From assembly GCA_023459275.1 (NCBI GenBank), contig JAEWVC010000039.1:1-27565 (forward strand): a stretch of 27,565 nucleotides of DNA. The letters run 5' to 3'. Positions 1-8,224 of the stretch are shown here, one piece after another. Positions within the stretch are counted from its first letter, which is position 1, and the number at the start of each line of letters is the position of its first letter. The notes beneath the pieces were generated by a model that made no database searches, was not told where the DNA came from, and saw nothing but the letters and a program-made list of their open reading frames with translations. The stretch is from Bacillota bacterium. Lineage in GTDB: Bacteria > Bacillota > Clostridia > Christensenellales > Aristaeellaceae. The translations under genes and the position numbers were made by a program.

Positions 1-18
1 CAAAACCACCCTCTCCCA

Positions 19-870
19 TTATTCCTTCACCGAACCCAGCGCGACGCCGGCGATGATATACTTGGAGAGGACGAAATAGACGATGAGCAAGGGCAGCACT
101 GACATAGCCAGGGCCAGGTACACGGCGCCATATTCCGTTTTGTAGATGTCGCCCTTCAGGAGGCTGACCATGATGGGCATGGTGTAGTTTTCCTTTTTCG
201 TAAGGAGGACCATGGGCATAAACAGGCTGTTCCAGCTGTTCACATAGGTGAAGATGGCCTGGGTGGCCATGGCGGGCTTCATGATGGGCAGCACGATGGC
301 ATTGAAGATATGGAATTCCCCGGCGCCATCGATGCGGGCGGAGGACACGATATCCAGATTGAGGGAGGGAAGCATGTACTGCCGCATGAAGAACACCGTC
401 ATAGGCGCGGCGATATTGGGCAGGATCAGCGCAAGAAAGCTATTGGTCATGCCGATGCGGTACATGAACTGGTAAAAGCCGATGCTGATGACCTGGGTCG
501 GGATCATCATGATGGCCAGGATCAGTGTAAAGAACGCTTGCCGCAGCCGCCAGCTATAGGCTACCAGCGCGAAGGCCGTCAAAGCGGAGAAATAGATGGC
601 GCATGCCGTTGACCCGGTGGAAATGATCAGGGAATTGAAAAAGCCCGTGATGGGGTTGAATGTCTTTCCCGAAAGCACCTTGAAGTTGTTGAGCAAAAAG
701 CCGGAAGGGATCAGCGATACGGCATGCTGCTGAACCTGAAAGGTGCTCCTGGTGGCGTTGGCGATCATGATCCAGAAGGGCAGGATGCTCAAAACGGACA
801 GAAGGATGCAAACAGCATAGATGACGGTGCGCAGCACCCACTTCTTTTGCACAACGCGTACCGTTGTCAT
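19..870 (-). CDS. Carbohydrate ABC transporter permease, MalG/CUT1 type
   Basis: Inner-membrane channel subunit (283 aa) of a sugar importer. A first membrane segment lies at about residues 15-40 and further hydrophobic segments follow, six in all as usual for MalG-type permeases. The cytoplasmic EAA-type loop that docks on the ATPase is visible near residues 177-200 (SARIDGAGE, then LPIMKP). Its ATG overlaps the stop of the upstream permease by 4 bases (ATGA), so the two are translationally coupled. It is the last gene of the binding protein-permease-permease operon visible here; the stop lies 18 bases from the window edge. Substrate is unknown. No ATP-binding subunit is encoded beside it, so a shared MsmX-type ATPase elsewhere is inferred. 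Family assignment is secure. Confidence 0.93.
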   Translation of the reverse strand: MTTVRVVQKKWVLRTVIYAVCILLSVLSILPFWIMIANATRSTFQVQQHAVSLIPSGFLLNNFKVLSGKTFNPITGFFNSLIISTGSTACAIYFSALTAFALVAYSWRLRQAFFTLILAIMMIPTQVISIGFYQFMYRIGMTNSFLALILPNIAAPMTVFFMRQYMLPSLNLDIVSSARIDGAGEFHIFNAIVLPIMKPAMATQAIFTYVNSWNSLFMPMVLLTKKENYTMPIMVSLLKGDIYKTEYGAVYLALAMSVLPLLIVYFVLSKYIIAGVALGSVKE

Positions 871-1856
871 GATACCGCCCCCTTCCGCACTTTGCGCAGC
901 GCCTTTTTCTCAGCCCGCATCATTTGTTTGGCACGTGCTTCGTACTTATCGCGCATGAGGTAGAACACCGCCGCCGAGAGCACCACGATGATCAGGAACA
1001 TGATCATGCTGGCGGCTGCCGCGCGGTTGTACAGATAAGCGCCGCTGAAAGCCTGGGCATAGATAAAGACGCTGGTGGTCATGGTTGTGTTGACGGGCCC
1101 GCCGTTCCAGATGTAGAGCTTGGAAATATCGAACATATTCAGGCCGCCGACGAGGCTTGTGACCAACGTGAAAAGAAGAATGGTGCGAAGGCAGGGCAGC
1201 GTGATATGGAAGAATGTCTGGGACGCGGAGGCACCGTCGATCTCGGCGGACTCAAACAGCTCCGGGTTGATGCCCAGCACGCCGGAGATGAGAATGATGG
1301 TCGTATACCCATACCACGTCCAGAACTGTATGAAGGCCACTACCAGCTTGGCAGCCCACGGGCTGGTGGAAAAATCGAAGGGGGCGGAAAGAATGCCCAG
1401 GGATTGGAGGATATCGTTTACAGGCCCCACAGGATAGCCGAAAATGGAGGCGTAGAGGATGGCGACCGTTGCCGCCGTAATGATATTGGGCAAATAAAAC
1501 AGCACTTTAAAGGCGCCCTTGCCGCGGATGGTATAGCCCTTTCCGGTGAACCAGGCCGTGAGCAGCAGAGCCAGGCCCAGCTGCGGTATAAAGTTGATCA
1601 CCCAGATGGTGATGGTATTTTTCAGGGAATTCTGGAAGGTTACATTGTTCAGGATCGTGACAAAATTGGCGAAGGGGTCCTTGAGGAAATGAAACGTTTT
1701 GGTTGTCACGCCCTTGAAATCGGTGAATCCGATCACAGCCGTAAACACCGTGGGGTATAGGGAAAAGATGAGAAATATCAATATAAAGGGGATACTGAAC
1801 AGATAGCCGTATTTGGCATAACTGACGCCCCTTTTCCGCTTGCCTCTTGTCTGCAT
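867..1856 (-). CDS. Carbohydrate ABC transporter permease, MalF/CUT1 type
   Basis: Second channel subunit of the same importer (329 aa). I chose the ATG at 1856 because a strong Shine-Dalgarno (GAGGAGGAAG) precedes it; the frame stays open to 1937 but that extension is not membrane-like. The N-terminus is basic (MQTRGKRKRG), then comes a long hydrophobic segment. The EAA loop is seen as SAEIDGASASQTFFHITLP in the C-terminal third. Gene order binding protein, MalF-like, MalG-like is the standard CUT1 arrangement. A stem-loop lies in the 100-base gap to the binding-protein gene, which may set a lower expression level for the permeases than for the binding protein. Confidence 0.93.
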   Translation of the reverse strand: MQTRGKRKRGVSYAKYGYLFSIPFILIFLIFSLYPTVFTAVIGFTDFKGVTTKTFHFLKDPFANFVTILNNVTFQNSLKNTITIWVINFIPQLGLALLLTAWFTGKGYTIRGKGAFKVLFYLPNIITAATVAILYASIFGYPVGPVNDILQSLGILSAPFDFSTSPWAAKLVVAFIQFWTWYGYTTIILISGVLGINPELFESAEIDGASASQTFFHITLPCLRTILLFTLVTSLVGGLNMFDISKLYIWNGGPVNTTMTTSVFIYAQAFSGAYLYNRAAAASMIMFLIIVVLSAAVFYLMRDKYEARAKQMMRAEKKALRKVRKGAVS

Positions 1857-1901
1857 GGCGCTTCCTCCTCGGACGGGATGAATGGCTCGTATATAAGCAT
1901 A

Positions 1902-1930
1902 TGGACGGACGGAAAAACTCCGGCCGTCCA
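1902..1930 (-). other. Intra-operon stem-loop between binding protein and permease
   Basis: A hairpin in the 101-base gap after the binding-protein stop: a 7-bp outer stem (TGGACGG with CCGTCCA), one mismatch, a 3-bp inner stem and a 7-base A-rich loop. No U-run follows in the minus direction, so it is not a standard terminator. In many sugar-importer operons such hairpins protect the upstream binding-protein mRNA or limit read-through; that role is inferred here. Confidence 0.45.
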
Positions 1931-1957
1931 CATGCAAAGCCTTGTTCCAGGATCGGG

Positions 1958-3298
1958 TTATTCGGCGTCGATGCCCAACTGGTCGGACACGGACTGCTTG
2001 AACGCGGCGATGGCTTCGTCACGGGTGCAGTTTCCGGCTGTATACTGCCGGACCTGGTCACGCCAGATGTTGTTGATGGTTTCATCGTACTGGGTCAGGT
2101 TTTTGCCGTTGGCAAACTGGTTGGCGGGCACAAACACATCGAACATGTTCTGGCCGCCCAGGAAAGGAAGCTCGCCGTTGGACATGGCCATCACGGTACC
2201 GGAGGCCACGGCATCCTTCGTGCCGCCTTCGCCGTTAAGCGTGCCGTTGGCCCAGTAATACTGCAGGCCCTGGTCATCGCACTGGAGGGTGATCCAGTCG
2301 ATCAGCTGGGAAACAGCTTCCTTCTTTTCGGTATCCTTGTTGGCAAGCACCCAGGTGCCGCCCCAGAAGAAGCCGATGGGGGGAGTGCAGACCGCCCAGT
2401 CGCCGTAGGTGCCTTCGCCGGGCTGGGTCCCGCCGGAGTTGCCGGCCAGTGTGTAGTTGATCAGCCAAGCGGGGCCGAAGAAGCCAAAGATGGGCTGGGC
2501 GCCGATGCCCTGCATGTCGGCAAACCAGGCATCCTGCCAGTCGCGGGTGTCATTGTAATAGTCATTGTCCTTGAGCTTCTTGGACAGGTCCAGGAAGGCT
2601 TCGCGGGCGGGGTCGATGTACAGCTTGCCATCCACGATCCAGCCCTTTTCGGAGCTGTTTTCCACGGCGTGCCAGATGTCGCCGTCGCCGGAAACGATGC
2701 CGTAGCCCTTGGCCTTCAGCTCCGCAGCGGCCTCAAAGAACTTGTCCCAGCCGGGGCCGACTTTTTCGGCGATGACGGCGGGATCATCGGTGCCCCAGAC
2801 ATCTTTGGCAAGGGAGCGGCGATAGATGAACGCGCCGCCGGTGGCCTGGTAACCAAGGCCCACCAGCTTGCCGTCCTCGGGACGGGTGCCGATGTCGATG
2901 GTGTACTGGGCGATGTCGGCAGCCTTGGTTTCGGCGGCCACATCAATGCCCAGATCTTCATAGGCCGCAGCATAGCTGGCCATGTCGCCCTGGGTATACT
3001 TCAAAACGAAAGCAGACTCCGCGCAGTACATATCGGGCGCATCGGCGCCGCCGGCTGCCAGGGCCTGGTCCAGGGCGGGCTGGTACAAGCCGTCGGTGGT
3101 AGCGATAACGGTTGAGTTGACCGTGTACCCGAATTCCGGATGCAATTCGATGTACCTGGCGATCATGCCGGGTACTTCTTCGGTAAAGGTATACAGGTTG
3201 ATGACTCCCTTGCTGCCTTCCGCGGACGCTACGCCGAAGGATAGCAGCATCGACAGGGTAATTGCCAGAGACAGGGTGATTGCCAATGCCTTTTTCAT
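1958..3298 (-). CDS. Extracellular sugar-binding protein of ABC importer
   Basis: Solute-binding protein (446 aa), the substrate-recognition part of the importer. The ATG at 3298 is preceded by GGAGGT, and the translation opens with a clear signal peptide (MKKALAITLSLAITLSML) with a likely signal peptidase I site after ASA near residue 26. There is no lipobox cysteine, which is unusual for a binding protein of a Gram-positive cell. The rest resembles family 1 sugar-binding proteins (extended acidic, aromatic-rich alpha/beta protein with many Trp and Tyr). First gene of the operon, behind the promoter at 3357-3385. Substrate cannot be read from the sequence. Confidence 0.92.
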   Translation of the reverse strand: MKKALAITLSLAITLSMLLSFGVASAEGSKGVINLYTFTEEVPGMIARYIELHPEFGYTVNSTVIATTDGLYQPALDQALAAGGADAPDMYCAESAFVLKYTQGDMASYAAAYEDLGIDVAAETKAADIAQYTIDIGTRPEDGKLVGLGYQATGGAFIYRRSLAKDVWGTDDPAVIAEKVGPGWDKFFEAAAELKAKGYGIVSGDGDIWHAVENSSEKGWIVDGKLYIDPAREAFLDLSKKLKDNDYYNDTRDWQDAWFADMQGIGAQPIFGFFGPAWLINYTLAGNSGGTQPGEGTYGDWAVCTPPIGFFWGGTWVLANKDTEKKEAVSQLIDWITLQCDDQGLQYYWANGTLNGEGGTKDAVASGTVMAMSNGELPFLGGQNMFDVFVPANQFANGKNLTQYDETINNIWRDQVRQYTAGNCTRDEAIAAFKQSVSDQLGIDAE

Positions 3299-3356
3299 GT
3301 TGCGGTTGCACCTCCATAAATATAGTTGTGTTTGCATGCCTCGATCCGATGGCCCT

Positions 3357-3385
3357 ATTATAAAGCTCTAAAACGGTTTCGTCAA
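3357..3385 (-). promoter_or_regulatory. Sigma-70-type promoter of the first sugar-importer operon
   Basis: Read on the minus strand: -35 TTGACG (3380-3385), a 17-base spacer, and -10 TATAAT (3357-3362), nearly perfect vegetative consensus. It lies about 60 bases upstream of the binding-protein start. The spacer contains a short CG-centred palindrome (3370-3379) of the kind bound by LacI-family or CcpA repressors, so catabolite or substrate control is possible. Confidence 0.85.
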
Positions 3386-3751
3386 GGCCTTTCGAAAACG
3401 AATTTCTTACCATTTCCGAATGCAGATGCGGTGGTTTTGACGGTATGCGGACAAATCCTGCGGAAAAACTATCCGCTTCCCTGCAAAATGGCGTGCGATA
3501 TACAGCATTTTTAACAAATCAAGGGGGCATCGGCAGAAGGGAGTCAGAGAAATGCAAGACGCCCCGGCTCTTTTCACGCGGCCGTTTCCTTTTCTGTTAC
3601 CCCAAAAAACGGCATAAATCGTTTTTGTTCAAAGCAAGGTGTTTTTCGCGTCGAATGGCACAAAAAAATCTTCCCGGGCGCAGAATATAGTCTCTTGCGC
3701 CTGGAAAGACCCGCTGCTCAATGAGGGCTATGCCTGGATATCCTTTTCGGT
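3386..3751. other. Non-coding gap, nothing recognised
   Basis: About 365 bases between the importer promoter and the palindromic repeat after degV. Open frames here are short, lack ribosome binding sites and resemble nothing I know. A small palindrome, TTCG-AAAA-CGAA, lies at 3391-3402 just upstream of the -35 and might be part of the operator region. No tRNA, riboswitch or terminator was recognised. Confidence 0.5.
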
Positions 3752-3809
3752 AAAGTTTTCTGGGGAAGGGTCCGGGGAGGGCCTCTTTTGAAAAAGAACC
3801 CCTCCCCGC
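3752..3809 (+). repeat. Dispersed palindromic repeat, copy A
   Basis: Begins AAAGTTTTC, continues through a G-rich stretch (GGGGAAGGGTCCGGGG) and ends in a hairpin (3774-3807: GGGGAGGG arm, CTTTT/AAAAG near the apex, CCCTCCCC arm). It lies five bases beyond the degV stop, where it may end the fatty-acid operon transcript, although no U-run follows the hairpin. The same layout recurs at 14506-14564, 27207-27260 and 27539-27565. Confidence 0.75.
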
Positions 3810-3813
3810 AATC

Positions 3814-4635
3814 TCACGCCTCCATCCACGCCACGGACAGACAGCCGCTGCCCAGGTGGATGGTGAGCACAGGGCCCAGGAGCCTGATCTCCACCGGGAT
3901 GTTTTCTTCCCGCAGGCTTTGGGCCAGCTGATTGGCCATGCCCTCCGCATGGCAGTGCTGCACCACCACGGGCGCACGGGCCTTTTGAACCACGTCCTTT
4001 AAAATACGCAATTGCTCGTGCCGGCCCCTGGCCAGGCCGTAGGTGGTGACGCCGCCGGATAAAACCTTCAAAACAGGCCGGATGTTCAAAATGGTGGACA
4101 CCGACAGCCGGACAAAGCCAAGGCGGCCGCTTTTGCGCAGAGGGGCCATGTCCTCCACGGAGAAGAAGGTGCGCGTTTTTTCCCGGGCTTCCCGGACCCT
4201 CGCGGCCACCTCCTGGAGGGACAGCCCCTGACCGATCCACTCCCTGGCATTCTTCAAAAGCAGGTACATGGCCCCCGCGGTGGTTTTCGTATCCACCACC
4301 GCCACGCGGTCGTCCCCCAGCTCCTGGGCGGCCTTGCGCGCGTTGGCATAGGTGCCGCTTAAGCGAGAGGAAATGGTAAGGCACAGCACCTGATTGCCCT
4401 CCCGCAGGATATCCTCCATGGTGGAAAGGAACGCGGCCAGGGAGGCCTGGGCGGTGGAGTAATGCTCCTCGCTCCCGAAAACCGCCGGGAGCACCGCGGC
4501 CTCCTCGTCCACAAATCCTTCCGAGTAGAGGGTGCGCCCCTCGTAGGTGTAATTCATGGGCACCTGCGTGACGCCCAGGGTCTTCGCCTCCTGCCTTGTC
4601 AGATAGGCGGTGGAGTCCGTTACAAGGACGATCAT
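3814..4635 (-). CDS. DegV/FakB-family fatty-acid-binding protein
   Basis: DegV-family protein of 273 aa. FakB members bind a free fatty acid and present it to the FakA kinase, which makes acyl-phosphate for phospholipid synthesis. Family signatures are present: VTDSTA at the N-terminus, STAQAS (residues 60-65), TISSRLSGTYANA (88-99), FFSVEDMAPLRKSGRLG (157-173), NIRPVL, and GPVLTIHLGSG (254-264). Thr61, Ser93 and His260 sit where the lipid-carboxylate ligands of FakB proteins are expected. The ATG overlaps the accA stop by 4 bases, so it is translationally coupled to the fatty-acid operon. This suggests salvage of exogenous or recycled fatty acids run together with synthesis. No FakA gene is in the window. 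Confidence 0.93.
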   Translation of the reverse strand: MIVLVTDSTAYLTRQEAKTLGVTQVPMNYTYEGRTLYSEGFVDEEAAVLPAVFGSEEHYSTAQASLAAFLSTMEDILREGNQVLCLTISSRLSGTYANARKAAQELGDDRVAVVDTKTTAGAMYLLLKNAREWIGQGLSLQEVAARVREAREKTRTFFSVEDMAPLRKSGRLGFVRLSVSTILNIRPVLKVLSGGVTTYGLARGRHEQLRILKDVVQKARAPVVVQHCHAEGMANQLAQSLREENIPVEIRLLGPVLTIHLGSGCLSVAWMEA

Positions 4636-5411
4636 GGCCGCTGCCCCCCAATACGCCGAAATTTTTGATAGCGCTCTTCCGCCAGGGCGTTGCCGTCCAT
4701 CTGCGCATACCCGTCAAGCGCGGCAAGGAAAGCTTCCTTCAGCTGCGCGCAGAGCGTTTGAAAATCTTCCGGCTCCGCAAAGACCCGCTCAATGACGCCC
4801 ACGCCCTGAAGGTCCTGCGCCGTGAGCTTCAAAGCCTCGCTGGCCTCCCGTGTCTTCTTGGCGTCCTTCCACAGGATGCTGGCAGCCCCCTCCGGGGAAA
4901 TGACGGAATAGACGGCGTTTTCCAGCATCCACACCTGGTTGGCCGCCGCCAGCGCCAGCGCGCCGCCGCTGCCGCCCTCGCCGATGACCACGGACAGCAC
5001 GGGCACGCGCAGGGCCATCATCTCCATCAGGTTTTCCGCGATCGCCTGCCCTTGGCCCCGCTCCTCGGCCCCCAGGCCGCAGGCCGCCCCGGCGGTATCC
5101 ACAAAGCAGATCACCGGGCGGCGAAACTTTTCGGCCAGCTTCATCTGCCGAAGCGCCTTGCGGTAGCCCTCCGGGTTGGCGGAGCCGAAATTCCGGGCCA
5201 CCTTTTCCGCCGTGTCCGCACCCTTTTCCAGGGCGATCACGGTGACGGGGCGGTCTCCCAGAAGGGCGATGCCCGCCGCCACGGCACCGTCGTCGGCAAA
5301 GCGACGGTCGCCGTGCAGCTCTATGAAACCGGAAAAAATCGCCTGGATGTACCGCATGGCGGTAGGCCGCCCCTTAGCCCGGGCCAGGAGCACCTTGTCA
5401 TAAGCCGGCAT
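4632..5411 (-). CDS. accA: Acetyl-CoA carboxylase carboxyltransferase subunit alpha
   Basis: Alpha subunit (259 aa) of the carboxyltransferase, which with AccD moves CO2 from carboxybiotin to acetyl-CoA to give malonyl-CoA. I chose the ATG at 5411 because GGGAGGGG precedes it and the product then begins MPAYDKVLLARAKGRP. The crotonase-type core is clear: GFIELHGDRRFADD (28-41), FVDTAGAACGLGAEERGQ (103-120), the glycine-rich oxyanion region GEGGSGGALAL (144-154) and SPEGAASILW (172-181). It is at the short end for AccA because the N-terminal helical extension is reduced. It overlaps accD by 14 bases and degV by 4. Confidence 0.96.
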   Translation of the reverse strand: MPAYDKVLLARAKGRPTAMRYIQAIFSGFIELHGDRRFADDGAVAAGIALLGDRPVTVIALEKGADTAEKVARNFGSANPEGYRKALRQMKLAEKFRRPVICFVDTAGAACGLGAEERGQGQAIAENLMEMMALRVPVLSVVIGEGGSGGALALAAANQVWMLENAVYSVISPEGAASILWKDAKKTREASEALKLTAQDLQGVGVIERVFAEPEDFQTLCAQLKEAFLAALDGYAQMDGNALAEERYQKFRRIGGQRP

Positions 5412-6255
5412 GGGCGCCCCTCCCTTCATGCAACGCAAGCAGCTTGGTGAGCAGGTCCTTTTGCATGCTCCGGGGGGCGATCCGGTCCACAAAGCCCTTT
5501 TTCAATTGGAATTCCGCCCGCTGGAAGCCCTCCGGCAGCTTCTGGCGGATGGTTTGCTCGATCACCCTGGGCCCGGCAAAGCCGATGAACGCTCCCGGTT
5601 CGGAAAGGATGATGTCCGCCTCCATGGCGAAGCTGGCGGTGACGCCGCCGCTGGTGGGGTCCGTCAAAAGCGCGATGTACAGGTTGCCGCCGTCGCTGTG
5701 GCGGCGGATAGCCCCGGAGACCTTGGCCATCTGCATCAGGGACAGGATCCCCTCCTGCATCCTGGCGCCGCCGGACACGGTGGAGCCTACCACGGGCAGG
5801 CTGTTTTCCAGGGCATACTCAAACAGGCGGGTCAGCTTTTCCCCCACCACGGTGCCCATGGACCCCATCATAAAGGAAGGCTCCATGGCAAAAAAGCAGC
5901 AAGGGTGGCCGCCGATAGCCGCCGTGCCGGTTAAGACACCTTCCTTCTCGCCGCTTTCCCGCATGGCCGTTTGCAGCTTTTCTCCATAGCCCGGAAAATC
6001 CAGCAGATTGGAGGAAGCAAGATCCCCATCCATCTCCATAAAGCTGCCTTCGTCGCACAGCAGAGCGACGCGCCGCCGGGCGCTTAAGCGCATGTGATGG
6101 CCGCACTTGGGACAGACGAACAGATTGTTTTCCATCTCCGGGGAAGGGAAGGCGCGCTTGCAGCCCGGGCAGGCCACGGCCTTGTCCCGGGCATCCGCCG
6201 GCCCCTGGTTTTCCAGTTCATTCTTGGGTTTTCGAAACAGGCTTTTTGCCAGCAT
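5398..6255 (-). CDS. accD: Acetyl-CoA carboxylase carboxyltransferase subunit beta
   Basis: Beta subunit (285 aa) of the carboxyltransferase. The N-terminal four-cysteine zinc ribbon is intact (Cys29, Cys32, Cys48, Cys51), followed by the crotonase-fold domain with GGARMQEGILSLMQMAKV and DPTSGGVTASFA. The start is supported by AGGGAGGT about ten bases upstream and by the 9-base gap after accC. Together with AccA it forms the A2B2 carboxyltransferase; biotin carboxylase (AccC) and carrier (AccB) come from the same transcript, so all four enzyme subunits are co-expressed. Confidence 0.97.
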   Translation of the reverse strand: MLAKSLFRKPKNELENQGPADARDKAVACPGCKRAFPSPEMENNLFVCPKCGHHMRLSARRRVALLCDEGSFMEMDGDLASSNLLDFPGYGEKLQTAMRESGEKEGVLTGTAAIGGHPCCFFAMEPSFMMGSMGTVVGEKLTRLFEYALENSLPVVGSTVSGGARMQEGILSLMQMAKVSGAIRRHSDGGNLYIALLTDPTSGGVTASFAMEADIILSEPGAFIGFAGPRVIEQTIRQKLPEGFQRAEFQLKKGFVDRIAPRSMQKDLLTKLLALHEGRGAHAGL

Positions 6256-6264
6256 GGGTCCGCC

Positions 6265-7593
6265 TTACCTCCCTAAAAAATCCGTTGCATAGCTGCCGTC
6301 CAAAAAAGCGGGCTCGCTGATTAAGTCCGACTGAAAGCGTCCGGTATGCTCAATGCCTTCGATCACCGTTTCGCACAGCGCGGCCTGCATCTTGCGGATG
6401 GCCTCCTGCCGTGTCTGGGCGTGAACGATGAGCTTGCCTACCATGGAGTCATAGTAGGGCGGCACCTGGTATCCCTGGTAAAGTGCCGTATCAAAGCGCA
6501 CCCAAGGCCCGCCGGGGATGTGCAAAAGCGTCACCTGGCCGCAGCTTGGCCGGAATTCCAGCTGCGGGTCCTCGGCGTTGATCCGGCACTCGATGGCGTG
6601 GCCGCGAACCTTGATATCCCCCTGGGTGAAGGGAAGCTCCATCCCGGAGGCCACCCGGATCTGCCATTTTACCAGGTCGATACCCGTGACCATCTCCGTC
6701 ACCGGGTGCTCCACCTGCAGCCTGGTGTTCATCTCCATGAAATAGTAGTTCTGCTCCTGGTCCAGCAAAAACTCCAGCGTTCCCGCTCCTTCATACCCCA
6801 CGGCAGAGGCGGCTCTAGCCGCCGTTTCCATGAGCTTTTCCCGGAGGGAAGGGGAAACCAGGGCGCAGGGGCTTTCCTCAATGAGTTTTTGGTTGCGCCG
6901 CTGCATGGAGCAGTCCCGCTCCCCCAGGCAGACCGCATGGCCTTTCTGGTCACAAAGAATTTGAAGCTCGATATGCTTCACATGCCTGAGGAATTTTTCG
7001 ATGTACACGCCGCCGTCTGAAAAGGAGGCCTGCGCCTCGGCGGAGGCGGCCCGGAAGGCGCTCTCCACGTCCTCCATCCTATCCACCCGGCGGATGCCCC
7101 GGCCGCCGCCGCCTGCCCTTGCCTTGATCAGCAGGGGAAAGCCGGTTTCCGCCGCGGCCTCCCGCGCCTCCTGCGCGTTTTGGATCAGCTCCCGGCCGGG
7201 AATCACGGGCACGCCAAGCCCGGCCATGGTGCGCTTGGCTTCGTCCTTATCGCCCATGGCACGAATAACGGCGGCGGAAGGGCCGATGAATTTCACGCCG
7301 TGTTTTTCACACAGCTCCGCGAAAGAAGCGTTTTCGGACAGAAAGCCGTACCCCGGATGAATGGCCTGGGCGCCGCTGGCCAAAGCCGCCGAGAGGATGG
7401 CCTTCTGGTTCAGATAGCTGGAAGGGGCCTGGGGCCCGCCGATGCAGTAGCTTTCATCCGCCATGGAGGCGTGGAGCGCGTCCCTGTCCGCCTGGGAAAA
7501 TACGGCCACGGTGAGGATGCCCATTTCCTTGCAGGCGCGGATCACCCGGACCGCGATCTCCCCCCGGTTGGCAATGAGAATTTTGGGAAACAT
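6265..7593 (-). CDS. accC: Biotin carboxylase subunit of acetyl-CoA carboxylase
   Basis: ATP-dependent carboxylation of the biotin on AccB (442 aa, normal length). It opens with the family signature KILIANRGEIAVRVIRA. The ATP-grasp glycine loop is KARAGGGGRGIR (157-168), the carboxylation site region is RDCSMQRRNQKLIEESP (226-242), and EMNTRLQVEHPVTE (287-300) holds the metal and catalytic residues, with Arg291 in the expected place. The start has GGGAGGG upstream. Thirteen bases separate it from fabZ, so they share the transcript. No truncation or odd residues noted. Confidence 0.97.
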   Translation of the reverse strand: MFPKILIANRGEIAVRVIRACKEMGILTVAVFSQADRDALHASMADESYCIGGPQAPSSYLNQKAILSAALASGAQAIHPGYGFLSENASFAELCEKHGVKFIGPSAAVIRAMGDKDEAKRTMAGLGVPVIPGRELIQNAQEAREAAAETGFPLLIKARAGGGGRGIRRVDRMEDVESAFRAASAEAQASFSDGGVYIEKFLRHVKHIELQILCDQKGHAVCLGERDCSMQRRNQKLIEESPCALVSPSLREKLMETAARAASAVGYEGAGTLEFLLDQEQNYYFMEMNTRLQVEHPVTEMVTGIDLVKWQIRVASGMELPFTQGDIKVRGHAIECRINAEDPQLEFRPSCGQVTLLHIPGGPWVRFDTALYQGYQVPPYYDSMVGKLIVHAQTRQEAIRKMQAALCETVIEGIEHTGRFQSDLISEPAFLDGSYATDFLGR

Positions 7594-7606
7594 ACTTTCC
7601 CTCCCT

Positions 7607-8020
7607 TCAGCCGGCCAGCGCTAGGGTGAAGGTCCCGGCCGCGCAAAGGGCATCCTCCACCCGGGCCTCGCCTTCGATGACAAAGATGTTAGCCTTTTGG
7701 CGCACGATCCGGCAAATGACGCGCACCGATTCGCCGGGGCGCACCATGCGGCGGAACCGGACCTTATCCATGCCGGCGTACAGCGTCGTTTTCCCCGGAA
7801 GCTGGTCCCGGATGAGCACGCCCGCCGTCTGGGCGATGATCTCGCACAGGATCACGCCGGGCACCACGGGGTTTCCGGGGAAATGGCCCTGAAGGAACCA
7901 CTCGTCCCCCCGCACGGCATATATGCCCAGGGCGTTGCCGCCGTCGTCCACATCCACCTCGTCCAGAAGGAGCATGGGCTCCCGGTGGGGAAGAAAGGTT
8001 TCTATTTCTTTTCGATTCAT
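7607..8020 (-). CDS. fabZ: 3-hydroxyacyl-ACP dehydratase FabZ
   Basis: Dehydrates 3-hydroxyacyl-ACP to trans-2-enoyl-ACP in each elongation cycle (137 aa, typical). The hotdog-fold signature is complete: LPHREPMLLLDEV at the start, the catalytic loop HFPGNPVVPG with His46, and Glu60 in EIIAQTAG. The Shine-Dalgarno is GAGG, 7 bases before the ATG, and it lies exactly at the edge of the 160-bp repeat (8028-8031), so the element may supply translation initiation for this gene. No fabA, fabM or other unsaturated-fatty-acid gene is seen nearby. Confidence 0.97.
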   Translation of the reverse strand: MNRKEIETFLPHREPMLLLDEVDVDDGGNALGIYAVRGDEWFLQGHFPGNPVVPGVILCEIIAQTAGVLIRDQLPGKTTLYAGMDKVRFRRMVRPGESVRVICRIVRQKANIFVIEGEARVEDALCAAGTFTLALAG

Positions 8021-8031
8021 GTCTTCGCCTC

Positions 8032-8191
8032 ATACTATTGTAAAATATTATTTCGTCCAAAGCGGCGAGGGATTTTCGATGCAGGGCAAGGAGCCGGAGC
8101 GAAAAATAGCAGCGCTATTTGGAGCGGAAGGCGACACAGCCCTGCGTGAAAAGAACTGCCGCAACGACGAAATAATGTTTGGAAATAGTAT
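8032..8191 (+). repeat. 160-bp terminal-inverted-repeat element, copy 1
   Basis: Lies between accB and fabZ. The ends are imperfect inverted repeats of about 26 bases (ATACTATT ... ATTATTTCGTC, and GACGAAATAAT ... AATAGTAT). Further inverted pairs are nested inside: GCGGC with GCCGC, GCAGGGC with GCCCTGC, and a central AATAGC-AGC-GCTATT hairpin. It matches 9910-10069 over the same 160 bases with about 21 differences. No reading frame inside looks coding. It resembles a MITE or a mobile structured-RNA repeat. Both copies are also flanked on the left by CCTC, which read in the operon direction is the GAGG ribosome binding site of the following gene. Confidence 0.85.
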
Positions 8192-8224
8192 CAAATGGAA
8201 AATAATAGGGATGCTTCCGTGCCA

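Noticed and set aside
1847..3115. 422-residue open frame opposite the first binding protein
   Set aside because: Shadow frame; the minus-strand product has a signal peptide, ribosome binding site and promoter.
8032..8191. Insertion sequence with transposase
   Set aside because: At 160 bp it is far too short and carries no coding frame; at most a non-autonomous element.
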